A stretch of 58,528 bases of DNA from Propioniciclava tarda. Its GTDB lineage: Bacteria; Actinomycetota; Actinomycetes; Propionibacteriales; Propionibacteriaceae. Position 1 is the first letter of the stretch. Each line of letters starts with the position of its first letter. The notes below the pieces were generated by a model that was not told the origin of the DNA, searched no databases, and saw only the letters and a list, made by a program, of their open reading frames with translations. Of this stretch, positions 14,295 to 24,675 are shown piece by piece. The translations under genes were made by a program, and so were the position numbers. The stretch lies in the NCBI RefSeq assembly GCF_900182665.1, contig NZ_FXTL01000019.1, positions 1 through 58,528 of the forward strand, given 5' to 3'.

Positions 14295-16709
14295 ATGACA
14301 CCCGTATCGCACCCAGCCGCGACGATCGTTGAGCCGGATAGCGCCACGATCGCCCACCCACTCGACGCCCTGTACGCCGAGGACCTCGAGTCCGGCGACG
14401 CGCCCGCCGTGGGCCAGAGCGTTACCCGCGTCGACGCCCGCGACAAGGTGCTCGGTCGCGCCAAGTACACCGACGATCTGTGCCCCCGCAACGCGCTGTG
14501 GATCAAGGTCATGCACTCGACCATCGCTCACGGCTACGTCACCGCGATCGACACCTCGTACGCCGAGGCGATCCCGGGTGTGGTCAAGGTCCTCACCTGC
14601 TTCGACGTCCCCGACCGCCCCTTCCCGACCGCGGGGCACCCGTGGTCGACCGATCCCAGCCACCAGGACGTCTCCGACCGCCTGTTGTTGAACCGCCACG
14701 TCCGCTACTGGGGCGACGAGATCGCCGTCGTCGTCGCCGAGACCGAGCTGGCCGCCAAGGCCGGCGTCGCCGCGCTCACAGCGACCTACGACGAGCTGCC
14801 GTTCGCGCTCAACCCGTTGGACTCGATGGCCGAGGGCATGGCCACGATCCAGGAGGACTACCCCGGCAACGTCCTCGCCCACTCGCGCCTGTCGGTCGGC
14901 AACTACGCCGAGGCCATCAAGGAGCCTGGCCTGATCAAGGTCGAGGGCACCTACGACACCGGCACCGTCCAGCACTGCCACATCGAGAACGCCATCTGCT
15001 TCGCCGAGGCGCAGGGCGACCGCATCACCGTCACCACGTCGACGCAGATCCCGCACATCGTCCGCCGCGTCGTCGGGCAGGCGTTGGGCATCGGCTGGGG
15101 CAAGGTTCGGGTCGTGAAGCCTTACATCGGCGGCGGCTTCGGCAACAAGCAGGACGTGCTCTCCGAGCCCCTGTGCGCCTGGGTGTGCCTGCAGGTCGGC
15201 GGCCGCGCAGTGAAGCTCGACACCACCCGCGAAGAGACGTTCGTGAGCCAGCGCGTCCGGCACGCCATGCAGATCAAGGTGACGTCCTGGCTGCGCCCCG
15301 ACGGCACGTTCGCGGCCCGCAAGTACGAGAGCTACTCCGACCAGGGCGGCTACGCCTCGCACGGCCACTCGATCGCCGCCAAGGCGATGAACTGCTTCCA
15401 CGAGCTGTACCAGTGCCCCAACGTCGAAGGCGACACCTGGACGGTGTACACGAACAAGCCGACGTCCGGCGCGATGCGCGGCTACGGCATCCCGCAGGCC
15501 ATGTGGGCCGGCGAGGGCCACATCGACGACATCTGCCGCCAGTTCGGCTTCGACCCGCTCGATTACCGGCTGAAGATGATCATGGCGGACGGCCACGTCA
15601 ACAAGTTCAGCGGCAACGAGAACTACTTCGACAGCCCGCGGCAGACGCTGCTCGCCGGCGCCGAGGCGTTCGGCTTCCGGCAGCTGCACGCCGAGTGCGA
15701 AGCGCAGGACCCGGCGGCCCGCATCCGGCGCGGAGCCGGCGTGGCGTCCTTCTGGTACAACACCGGCGTCTGGCCGATCGCGCTGGAGTCCTCCGCGAGC
15801 CGCATGGTCCTGAACGAGGACGGCAGCGTCAGCCTGTCGCTCGGCGAGACCGAGATCGGGCAGGGCGGCGACACCGTGTTCTCGCAGATGACAGCGGACG
15901 CCGTCGGCGTCCCGTTCTCCGACGTGCACGTGGTCTCCACCCAGGACACCGACGTGGCCCCGTTCGGCACCGGCGCGTACGCGTCCCGGCAGACCTACGT
16001 CGCGGGCTTCACGATCCGCCAGACGGCCAACCTGCTGCGCGAGAAGATCCTGGCCCACGCCCACGAGCTGACCAACATGCCGGTCGCCCAGCTCGACCTC
16101 GTCGGTGGACGCATCGTCCGCACGACCGACGGACGCGAACTGATGACGCTGAAGGAGCTGGCCACCGAGGTGCTCTACTCGATGAAGCACTCCGAGCACA
16201 TCGCGGCCGAGTCGACCTACCAGATCAAGACGAACGCCTACAGCTTCGGCTGCAGCTTCGCCGAGGTCGAGGTCGACGTCGATCTCTGCCAGGCGCGCGT
16301 CGTCCGGCTGCTGAACGTCCACGACTGCGGCACGCTGATCAACCCGGCGCTCGCCGAGGGGCAGGTGCACGGCGGCCAGTCGATGTCGATCGGTCTGGCC
16401 CTGCAAGAGGAGCTGCTGTTCGATCCGCGCAACGGCAAGCCGCTCAACAACAACCTGCTCGACTACAAGCTGTGCACGACGGTCGACCATCCGGATCTCG
16501 AGGCCATGTTCATCGAGAACCCCGAGCCGACGAGCGCCTTCGGCACCAAGGCTCTGGGCGAGCCGCCGACGTGTTCGCCTGCACCGGCCATTCGCAACGC
16601 CATCCTGCAGGCCACGGGCGTCCCGCTGTACCACGCGCCCATGACCCCCCACCAACTGTTCGCCCGCTTCACCGAAACGGGCCTGATCGGAGAGTCGCTC
16701 CATGTTTGA
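14295..16709 (+). CDS. xdhA: Xanthine dehydrogenase, molybdenum-binding subunit
   Basis: The 804-residue catalytic subunit of a xanthine oxidase-family hydroxylase binds molybdopterin. The N-terminal aldehyde oxidase a/b-hammerhead domain begins near GRAKYTDD. Cofactor loops include GGGFGNKQD (279 on) and AMRGYGIPQ. The active-site Glu756 lies in GEPPTCSPAPAI, which matches purine-oxidising members rather than CO dehydrogenase (no AYRCSFR motif). ATG 14295 has AAAGGGG upstream. It overlaps the FAD subunit gene by 8 nt, giving the order Mo-FAD-FeS as in E. coli xdhABC. With the neighbouring guanine deaminases, xanthine is the likely substrate; another purine or N-heterocycle remains possible. 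Confidence 0.85.
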   Translation: MTPVSHPAATIVEPDSATIAHPLDALYAEDLESGDAPAVGQSVTRVDARDKVLGRAKYTDDLCPRNALWIKVMHSTIAHGYVTAIDTSYAEAIPGVVKVLTCFDVPDRPFPTAGHPWSTDPSHQDVSDRLLLNRHVRYWGDEIAVVVAETELAAKAGVAALTATYDELPFALNPLDSMAEGMATIQEDYPGNVLAHSRLSVGNYAEAIKEPGLIKVEGTYDTGTVQHCHIENAICFAEAQGDRITVTTSTQIPHIVRRVVGQALGIGWGKVRVVKPYIGGGFGNKQDVLSEPLCAWVCLQVGGRAVKLDTTREETFVSQRVRHAMQIKVTSWLRPDGTFAARKYESYSDQGGYASHGHSIAAKAMNCFHELYQCPNVEGDTWTVYTNKPTSGAMRGYGIPQAMWAGEGHIDDICRQFGFDPLDYRLKMIMADGHVNKFSGNENYFDSPRQTLLAGAEAFGFRQLHAECEAQDPAARIRRGAGVASFWYNTGVWPIALESSASRMVLNEDGSVSLSLGETEIGQGGDTVFSQMTADAVGVPFSDVHVVSTQDTDVAPFGTGAYASRQTYVAGFTIRQTANLLREKILAHAHELTNMPVAQLDLVGGRIVRTTDGRELMTLKELATEVLYSMKHSEHIAAESTYQIKTNAYSFGCSFAEVEVDVDLCQARVVRLLNVHDCGTLINPALAEGQVHGGQSMSIGLALQEELLFDPRNGKPLNNNLLDYKLCTTVDHPDLEAMFIENPEPTSAFGTKALGEPPTCSPAPAIRNAILQATGVPLYHAPMTPHQLFARFTETGLIGESLHV

Positions 16710-17597
16710 TCTCAAGGCGTTGTACATCCCCGACACGGTCGAGGAGGCGCTCGAACTGCTCAAGGAGCGCCCCGAGGCCCGCGTCATGGCGGGCGGCTCC
16801 GACAACCTGGTGAAGCTCCGCGACGGCCACCTGCTTGGCCTGGAGTGGGTCTCGATCTTCGGCCTGGACGAGCTGCGGCAGATCACGCTGGACGACGACG
16901 GCACCATTCGGATCGGCCCGTTGGTGAACTTCGCCACGGTCGCGCGCCACGAGATCGTCCGCACCCACATCCCCTCGCTAGCCCACGCCGTCTTGACGAT
17001 CGGCGGCCCCCAGGTGCGCAACATCGGCACCATCGGCGGCAACCTGTGCAACGGCGTCCCGTCGGCCGACTCCGCCTCGACCTGCTACGCCTGGGACGCG
17101 CAGATGGAGCTGCGCTCCGCCGACGGCGTCCGGGTCGTCCCCATCCCGGAGTTCTACATCACCGCCGGCAAGGTGGACCTGCGTCCGGGCGAGCTCGTGA
17201 CGGGCATCCTGATCCGGCGCGAGTCGTACGAGGGCTGCTTCGGCGCCTATCACAAGTACGCGATGCGCAACGCGATGGACATCGCGACCGTCAACTGCTC
17301 GACGGTGGTCAAGCTGTCGGCCGACCACAGCACGATCGAGGAAGGCCGCATCGCGTTCGGCGTCGCCGCCCCGACCCCGATCCGGGCCCCGCACGGCGAA
17401 GCGGAGCTGCGCGGCAAGCCGGTCTCGATGGCCACGGTGAATGCCGCCGCCACGGCCGCCCTGTCCGACACCAGGGCCCGGGACAGCTGGCGCGCCGGCA
17501 AGGCCTTCCGCGAGCACATGCTCGCCGAGATCGCCCGGCGCTGCCTCGTCAAGTCCATCACCCGCGCAGGCGGACGCCTCATCGAATCGAGCTCGAA

Positions 17598-17601
<4 letters not shown>
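16702..17601 (+). CDS. xdhB: Xanthine dehydrogenase, FAD-binding subunit
   Basis: The 299-residue flavoprotein subunit accepts electrons from the 2Fe-2S subunit and passes them to NAD+ or another acceptor. The FAD-binding segments MAGGSDNLV (about 30-38) and NIGTIGGNLCNGVPSAD (about 111-127), then a CO-dehydrogenase flavoprotein C-terminal domain, are present. It begins inside the end of xdhA (8-nt overlap) and its stop overlaps the xdhC start as ATGA, so stoichiometric coupled translation is likely. Confidence 0.87.
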
Positions 17602-18134
<533 letters not shown>

Positions 18135-18216
18135 CGCCCGCCCATTCCCTCGGGACGCGCTCTTCATTACGCTGGCGCGCCACGAGACTGCAACGAGGCA
18201 CGAACGGGGGTGAACC

Positions 18217-19161
18217 ATGACAGTTGGCGCGATCATTGCTGCGGCGAGCCACCGCGTGGCTCGTCCCATCATCAAGCTGGGCGGGATCACCAACATCCAG
18301 CGGCTGACGCTGACCTATCACAAGGCGGGCGTCCGCAACATCGTCGTCATCACCGGCTTCGAGGACCCGGAGATCAAGGCCGAGCTGACGGGCAAGGGCG
18401 TCATCTTCCTGCAGCTGGCCGATTACGAGGACCCCGAGCTGATGGAGTCCTTCCGGATCGGGCTCAACTACCTGCGCGGGCGCTGTGATCGCGTCTTCCT
18501 GACCCCGGTGAACGCCCCGCTCTACAAGCACTCGACCCTCGAGGCGATGATGGCGACCGCGGGCGACATCGTCATCCCGTCGTTCGGCGGGCGCTCCGGC
18601 CACCCCATTCTGGTGTCGGACGCCCTCGCCCCCGAGGTCGTCGCCCATCAGGGCCCCGACGGGCTTGCAGGGTTCATCCGCACCACGACGGCGGACCGGC
18701 GGTGGATCGACGTCAACGACGCGGGCGTCCGGTTCACCGTTCACGACATGTCGGACGCCCAGCGCCTCCTGCCCGCCGCGGACGACAGCCTGATCCAGGC
18801 ATCCTGCAGCCTGTCGATCCGGAAGGCGCGCACGGTCTTCGACGCCCGGACCCATCTGCTGCTGAAGCTGATCGACGAGACCCACTCCGTCTCGGGGGCC
18901 TGCCGCTCGATGTCGCTGTCGCTGACCCGCGCCTGGCGGATGATCAACGACCTGGAGGCCGACCTGGGCTTCCTGGTGGTGAACCGGTCCCAGGGCGGCC
19001 ATCGCGGCGGCAAGACCCACGTCAGCGACGAGGGACGCCGGCTGATCGCCGCCTTCGACGCCTACAACGAGCGGGTGCTGGGGGCCGTCAACGCGGGCTT
19101 CCAGGAGTTCTGGGACAGTCTGTCGCCCATGATGGTCAAGCCGGACGCCCCACGCCGCTGA
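18217..19161 (+). CDS. MocA/MobA-like nucleotidyltransferase fused to a ModE-type winged helix
   Basis: In this 314-residue protein, the N-terminal ~190 residues look like a nucleotidyltransferase of the MobA/MocA kind, with a Rossmann-like start GAIIAAASHRV and a central FLTPVNAPLYKHSTLEAMM equivalent to the VDMPxxxxxxxxxL loop. The usual LAGGxSxRMGxxK signature is degenerate (Pro-Ile-Ile-Lys remains). From about 205 to 300 lies a ModE/LysR-type HTH with SVSGACRSMSLSLTRAWRMIN and RSQGGHRGGKTHVSDEG. It follows xdhC by 82 nt with its own GGGGGTGA. It may modify the molybdenum cofactor and/or regulate the xdh genes. The catalytic competence of the transferase part is uncertain. Confidence 0.7.
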   Translation: MTVGAIIAAASHRVARPIIKLGGITNIQRLTLTYHKAGVRNIVVITGFEDPEIKAELTGKGVIFLQLADYEDPELMESFRIGLNYLRGRCDRVFLTPVNAPLYKHSTLEAMMATAGDIVIPSFGGRSGHPILVSDALAPEVVAHQGPDGLAGFIRTTTADRRWIDVNDAGVRFTVHDMSDAQRLLPAADDSLIQASCSLSIRKARTVFDARTHLLLKLIDETHSVSGACRSMSLSLTRAWRMINDLEADLGFLVVNRSQGGHRGGKTHVSDEGRRLIAAFDAYNERVLGAVNAGFQEFWDSLSPMMVKPDAPRR

Positions 19162-19174
19162 CCGTGCTCGCGCC

Positions 19175-19711
19175 CTAACGCCGAGACGGGTGCTGCTGGC
19201 GTCCGATGACGAGGGCGCTGATTCCGTCGATCAGCAACTCCACCGCGATCAGCGTGCCGAGCGCGAGGAAGCCCGGCTTGACGGCGTCCGAGAAGACCGC
19301 CGCTGCGAGCGCGAGCGATCCGGCTCCACTGACGAGCATGAGGCCGCGCAACGACGGGTACTCCGTCGCGGACGCCAGCCGGATGATGCCGTTCACCGCG
19401 AAGAAGGCGCCGGCTACCAACTGCAGCGTCGCGACCGGGCTGTCGGGGAACCGGATGAACACCAGCCCGAGCACCGTGAGCAGCGCGCCTGACACGACTT
19501 CGGAGAAGAAGCCCGGCGAGGTCCGCCCCACGACGGCGCCGGCGATCCCGACGAGCCCGGCAACTCCGACGAAGGCGCTCAGCGCCGCCATCGACGGGAT
19601 GGCCTTGAGGTAGATCCCGCCTAGCAGGACGAGTCCCGCGGCGACGAGCAACAGCCCCAGCAGGACGTCGGTCGCGCTGGGCGACAGCGAGGACTGACGG
19701 CGCGTGGTCAC
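19175..19711 (-). CDS. HdeD/DUF308 family membrane protein
   Basis: The 178-residue protein has about six hydrophobic helices arranged as pairs, with Gly/Ala-rich cores such as LLLVAAGLVLLGGIYL and a DUF308-like rhythm of repeated helix hairpins. It would sit in the cytoplasmic membrane. HdeD relatives are linked to acid or stress resistance in enterobacteria, but the biochemical role is unknown. The GTG at 19711 begins VTTRRQSS; the tail is basic (HPSRR). Its stop lies only 13 nt from the end of the convergent nucleotidyltransferase-ModE gene, with no hairpin between them. Confidence 0.7.
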   Translation of the reverse strand: MTTRRQSSLSPSATDVLLGLLLVAAGLVLLGGIYLKAIPSMAALSAFVGVAGLVGIAGAVVGRTSPGFFSEVVSGALLTVLGLVFIRFPDSPVATLQLVAGAFFAVNGIIRLASATEYPSLRGLMLVSGAGSLALAAAVFSDAVKPGFLALGTLIAVELLIDGISALVIGRQQHPSRR

Positions 19712-19773
19712 GCGCTCACGCTACGGCCGCCGAGGCGTCCAGGGCCTTCGACACACGGACGCCGACGCGCGGC

Positions 19774-20304
19774 TCACCGCCGCGCGACGTCGTGGACGTG
19801 ATGGACCACGTCGTGCAGAAAGTAGACGGCGAAGGTCTCGACGGTGAAGGACGCTCCGTCGCTGCGTCGTCCCGGACGGCGCCACTGCGCCCCGGCCACC
19901 GCGTCGAAGGCGGACGCCGTCGCCTCGGCCTCGCGCTCGAGCTGAGCGATCACGACAGCGGGGTCAGCGTGGAAGTAGTCGTCGGCGATCGCGGTCGCGT
20001 CCTGATCCCAGTTGGCGAACCGGGGGTCGTCCTCGGTGAGCATCCGCCCGAGCCGCTCGCGGAAGATCCGGCAGGTGTCCCGGACGTGGCACGCGTACTC
20101 GACGGGCGACCACACCGTCGCGGCCGGGCGCGTCCTCGCCTCGGGATCGGCCAGCGCGGCCCGCCAGGCCGGGATCGTCGCCCGCAACAGCGCGCCGGTG
20201 AGCGGCGCCACGGTGGGCTTGAAGCCGCACTCGGCGCAGCCGTCAGTGATGACGTAGGTCCAGTCCTTGCTCTCGGGGACGATGGCTTCCGGTGAGGTGG
20301 TCAT
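19774..20304 (-). CDS. DinB-like / mycothiol-S-transferase-fold protein
   Basis: The 176-residue protein shows the four-helix DinB pattern with likely metal-binding histidines in YACHVRDTC, in DDYFHADP and in FLHDVVHHVHD near the C-terminus. Such proteins are often thiol-dependent transferases or isomerases in actinobacteria. An unusual N-terminal CAECGFKP (CxxC) could bind metal or be redox-active. ATG 20304 (MTTSPEA) is preferred to the longer frame from 20340. It diverges from ettA across a 131-nt gap. The substrate is unknown. Confidence 0.65.
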   Translation of the reverse strand: MTTSPEAIVPESKDWTYVITDGCAECGFKPTVAPLTGALLRATIPAWRAALADPEARTRPAATVWSPVEYACHVRDTCRIFRERLGRMLTEDDPRFANWDQDATAIADDYFHADPAVVIAQLEREAEATASAFDAVAGAQWRRPGRRSDGASFTVETFAVYFLHDVVHHVHDVARR

Positions 20305-20435
20305 GCCCCGACGGTAGGCGTCCTCGGCAGATCGGTCCACATTCGGCGTCCGGACGGCTCACGGCTAAGATGGCGAGCCGACGCCTGAGGCGTCCGACGC
20401 CGTCTCTCAACTCCTCCGTTCGTAAGGTGTGCCGC

Positions 20436-22118
<1,683 letters not shown>

Positions 22119-22133
22119 GTTTCAGCAAGCCGG

Positions 22134-22166
22134 ACGCCGCCGCGAGACCCTTTCTCGCGGCGGCGT
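22134..22166 (+). terminator. Hairpin terminator after ettA
   Basis: A perfect 14-bp stem (22134-22147 with 22153-22166) and a 5-nt loop (CCCTT) begin 15 nt after the ettA stop, with little T tract. Confidence 0.8.
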
Positions 22167-22200
22167 TCTGCGTCTGCTGGCCCTGGACGGGCGCCAGCTC

Positions 22201-22395
22201 GGGGTCTCGCATGTACTCCAAAGAACACTCGAACAGCGTGGAGAAGCTCCACGCGCCGCCCCGAGAGCGCACACCGAGCCGCCGTGCCCGCTGCTGGACC
22301 ATGGCTGTCCACTGCGGGCCGCGTTGGCGGCAGCGCAGGATGCCTTCCTGGCAACACTGGCCGAAGAGTCAGTCGCCAGCCTCAACGCCCGCTGA
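22201..22395 (+). pseudogene. Possible C-terminal remnant of an Rrf2-type regulator
   Basis: In the 305-nt gap between ettA and ssb, one frame ending at the TGA 22393-22395 encodes CPLLDHGCPLRAALAAAQ followed by DAFLATLAEESVASLNAR. This resembles the end of Rrf2 regulators (Cys...Cys-x-Leu...AFLATLxxxTVADL). No start codon or N-terminal HTH precedes it. It may be a gene fossil or a chance frame. Confidence 0.3.
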
Positions 22396-22423
22396 CCCAC
22401 CGAGGTTGCGGCAGGCACCGTCC

Positions 22424-22951
22424 TCAGCCCACCGCGACGTAGTCGTACTCGTCGTCCAGCTCCTCGAGCTCGTCCGTGGGCTCGCCGGTCTCCAGCACCC
22501 GAACCACGTTGTCCGGCGTCGACACAGAGGACGCCATCCCCACAGCCTCCGCCCCTGCCTCCGTGGTCGGCTCCGGAACCGCAATGGGCGCGTTACGACG
22601 GAACGCGGTGCGCCCACGGCTGAGGTCGTGACCGACGGCGTCCGCCACCATCATCAAGCGCGACTGCACCTCGCCGTTGGTGTCGACCCACTCGTCGGTG
22701 CGGAGGCGGCCAGCGACCAGGACGGGATCGCCCTTGTCGACGCTGCCCCGGATGCCGTCCGCCAGGGTGCCCCAGGCCTGAACGGTGATCCAGGTCGTGC
22801 CGGCGTCACCCCAGGAACCGTCCGCGCGCCGCATGCGCCGGGTGCTCGCCACCCGGAACTCGGCCCGCTGCCACTTGCGGCCGTTGGTCTCGCCCGACTT
22901 GAAGTTGACCGGCGAGCCGACGTTGCCGGTGATCGTCACATTGCAGTCCAT
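22424..22951 (-). CDS. ssb: Single-stranded DNA-binding protein (paralogue-like)
   Basis: The 175-residue protein has an N-terminal OB fold, beginning MDCNVTITGNVG and including WITVQAWGTLADG, that matches bacterial SSB. It would coat ssDNA during replication, repair or uptake. The C-terminal linker is acidic and ends DDEYDYVAVG, without the canonical DDDIPF tip that recruits partner proteins. It is therefore probably a secondary SSB rather than the main replicative one. ATG 22951 has GGGAGTGGAG directly upstream; the frame extends to 22984 without support. A DnaA box and a 24-bp inverted repeat lie in its upstream region. Confidence 0.85.
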   Translation of the reverse strand: MDCNVTITGNVGSPVNFKSGETNGRKWQRAEFRVASTRRMRRADGSWGDAGTTWITVQAWGTLADGIRGSVDKGDPVLVAGRLRTDEWVDTNGEVQSRLMMVADAVGHDLSRGRTAFRRNAPIAVPEPTTEAGAEAVGMASSVSTPDNVVRVLETGEPTDELEELDDEYDYVAVG

Positions 22952-22999
22952 CTCCACTCCCTTTTCGTGAGGTCTGTCGACCACACATTGGGCGCGAAG

Positions 23000-23023
23000 T
23001 GCCGATTTCTTTCACGATCGGCA
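23000..23023. promoter_or_regulatory. 24-bp inverted repeat upstream of ssb
   Basis: TGCCGAT-N10-ATCGGCA, with perfect 7-bp arms, lies between the GTPase gene and ssb. It may be an operator for ssb or a weak terminator for the GTPase genes; no T tract follows. Confidence 0.4.
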
Positions 23024-23027
23024 AATC

Positions 23028-23036
23028 TGTGGATAA
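23028..23036 (-). promoter_or_regulatory. Consensus DnaA box
   Basis: TTATCCACA on the minus strand is a perfect match to the DnaA-box consensus TTATNCACA. It is 77 nt upstream of the ssb start. Only one copy is seen, so it is not an origin; DnaA control of ssb or the GTPase genes is possible. Confidence 0.45.
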
Positions 23037-23055
23037 CTCCCTGCCGCCGCGTGTC

Positions 23056-24675
23056 CTATCGAGCGCGTTTGACCGCCTCGCGCGCACCGGCGAGCCGATC
23101 CAGCTCGGCCTGGACGGGGGCCAGCACGTCGGTGCTGGTCACGCGGGCGATGCGCTCCATCAGGATGCCCCTGGCCGCCCGCGCCTTGAATCTGGCGCCG
23201 ATCTCGACGCCGATGCGGCTGATGCCCGCCAGGACCAGTCCCCCGGCCACGCCGAGCGCCACCAACACCGTGGGCGCTGGCCAGCCCCAGAAGGTCACGT
23301 GGGGCAAGGCGATCGGCAGCTGGAAGAAGACGAAGGCCAGCGGCAGCGCCAGCCACACCAGCCCGGTCAGCGCCGCGGCGAAGAGCAGCCACTGCAGCAC
23401 GTCCACGAACCACCACCAGCCCGTGCCGGACTTGAGGCTGAGGTCCGCGGACGCGATCGCGCCGTCGAGCCGATCCGCCAGCACGCGCTCCCCGCCGCGC
23501 GCGGCCGTCCTGATCGAGTCGATCCAGCCTCGGGGCAGGCCGGCCGTGGCCTGGTCGATGAGCTTGCGCAGCGCGGCGTCCATCGCCGCCTTCTGGACGG
23601 GCGTTGCCTTGGGCAACGAGGTGCGCGCCGTCGTGTCCCCCGGATCCGCCGCGGATGCACCGGGCAGCTGGAGCGTGGGGAAACCGACTTTGAGCATCTT
23701 CAACGGATCAGGCTTGAACCGCTTGAGCCACTTCAGGACGGGCCAGCCGGTCGCCAGCGTGCCCCGGTAGCGCCACGCCTCCAGGACGCCCCGCTCGACG
23801 ATCGGCACGCCGGACGCCGTCCCCAGCGCCTCGTTGAGCTCGTCAGCGACGGCATCGTCGAGCTTGGGCAGGCGCTGATCACCCAGCGTGGCGCCCAGGG
23901 CGTTGGCCCGCTCGGTGACGTCGGTGGCGAACCGCTTCGCCGTCATCGTCTTGTCGCGGACGACCGTTTCGAGGAGGGCGCGTACGTCTTTGACCCCCAT
24001 CCCCGTCAGCGCGGACATGGCCATCACCGGCGACTTCGCGAGGCCCTCGCGGTCCAGGAGCGCTCGCAGGTCGGTCAGGGCCTTGGTCAGCTGCTCGGGC
24101 GCGAGGCGGTCGGCCTGGTTCAGGACCACCACCATCACGTCCGCGTAGGGGGCGAGCGGCTTGAGGTAGCCGTCGTGGAGGGCGGCGTCCGCGTACTTCT
24201 GCGGGTCGACAATCCAGATCAGCATGTCCACCAGCGGGACCATGCGGTCGACCGTCATCCGGTGCGTCTTCTCGGTCGAGTCGTGGTCGGGCAGGTCGAT
24301 CAGGACCAGGTTGGTCATGGGGCCGTCGGCGGTCGGGATGAGGTGCCGCCTCGGCACGTCCAGCCAGTCGAGCAGCTTGGTGGGCAGCTCCGAGCCCCAG
24401 CAGCAGGCCATCGGGTCAGAGGTCGTGGGCCGGGTCACCCCCGACTTGGCGAGCTGGGTGCCGGTGAGGGCGTTGAAGGTCGCCGACTTCCCCGAGCCCG
24501 TCGCCCCCGCGATCGCGACCACGGTGTGGTCGCCGGAGATCGCGATCCGCTCCCCCGCGCGTTTGACGACGTCGGACGCCGCAGCGACGACGTCCTCGGG
24601 GGCCCGGCCACGGCTCAGCTCGACGGCCTCGCCGAGCGCCCGCATGCGCGTTGCCAGGGTCTGCTGCTCAGCCAT
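23056..24675 (-). CDS. Dynamin-like / YfjP-type GTPase, second of a pair
   Basis: The 539-residue protein has an N-terminal GTPase domain with P-loop GATGSGKS (57-64). A G3-like LIDLPDHDS and a G4-like LNQAD, in place of NKxD, follow. The middle is helical. Near the C-terminus two hydrophobic helices (around residues 415-475) suggest membrane anchoring, followed by a basic tail. The start overlaps the end of the upstream GTPase gene by 8 nt, so the two are produced together. Paired bacterial dynamin-like GTPases often act as heteromers in membrane remodelling or septation; a similar job is inferred here. Confidence 0.8.
   Translation of the reverse strand: MAEQQTLATRMRALGEAVELSRGRAPEDVVAAASDVVKRAGERIAISGDHTVVAIAGATGSGKSATFNALTGTQLAKSGVTRPTTSDPMACCWGSELPTKLLDWLDVPRRHLIPTADGPMTNLVLIDLPDHDSTEKTHRMTVDRMVPLVDMLIWIVDPQKYADAALHDGYLKPLAPYADVMVVVLNQADRLAPEQLTKALTDLRALLDREGLAKSPVMAMSALTGMGVKDVRALLETVVRDKTMTAKRFATDVTERANALGATLGDQRLPKLDDAVADELNEALGTASGVPIVERGVLEAWRYRGTLATGWPVLKWLKRFKPDPLKMLKVGFPTLQLPGASAADPGDTTARTSLPKATPVQKAAMDAALRKLIDQATAGLPRGWIDSIRTAARGGERVLADRLDGAIASADLSLKSGTGWWWFVDVLQWLLFAAALTGLVWLALPLAFVFFQLPIALPHVTFWGWPAPTVLVALGVAGGLVLAGISRIGVEIGARFKARAARGILMERIARVTSTDVLAPVQAELDRLAGAREAVKRAR

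Noticed and set aside
14295-16709. Carbon monoxide dehydrogenase large subunit
   Set aside because: The AYRCSFR active-site loop is absent and GEPPTCSPAPAI fits purine hydroxylases; guanine deaminases are adjacent.
14226-17051. 941-codon open frame on the minus strand
   Set aside because: Antisense to xdhA and xdhB; no start signals and no recognisable domain. Long false frames are common at this GC content.
23028-23036. Replication origin
   Set aside because: Only one DnaA box is present and no dnaA, dnaN or AT-rich unwinding element is nearby.
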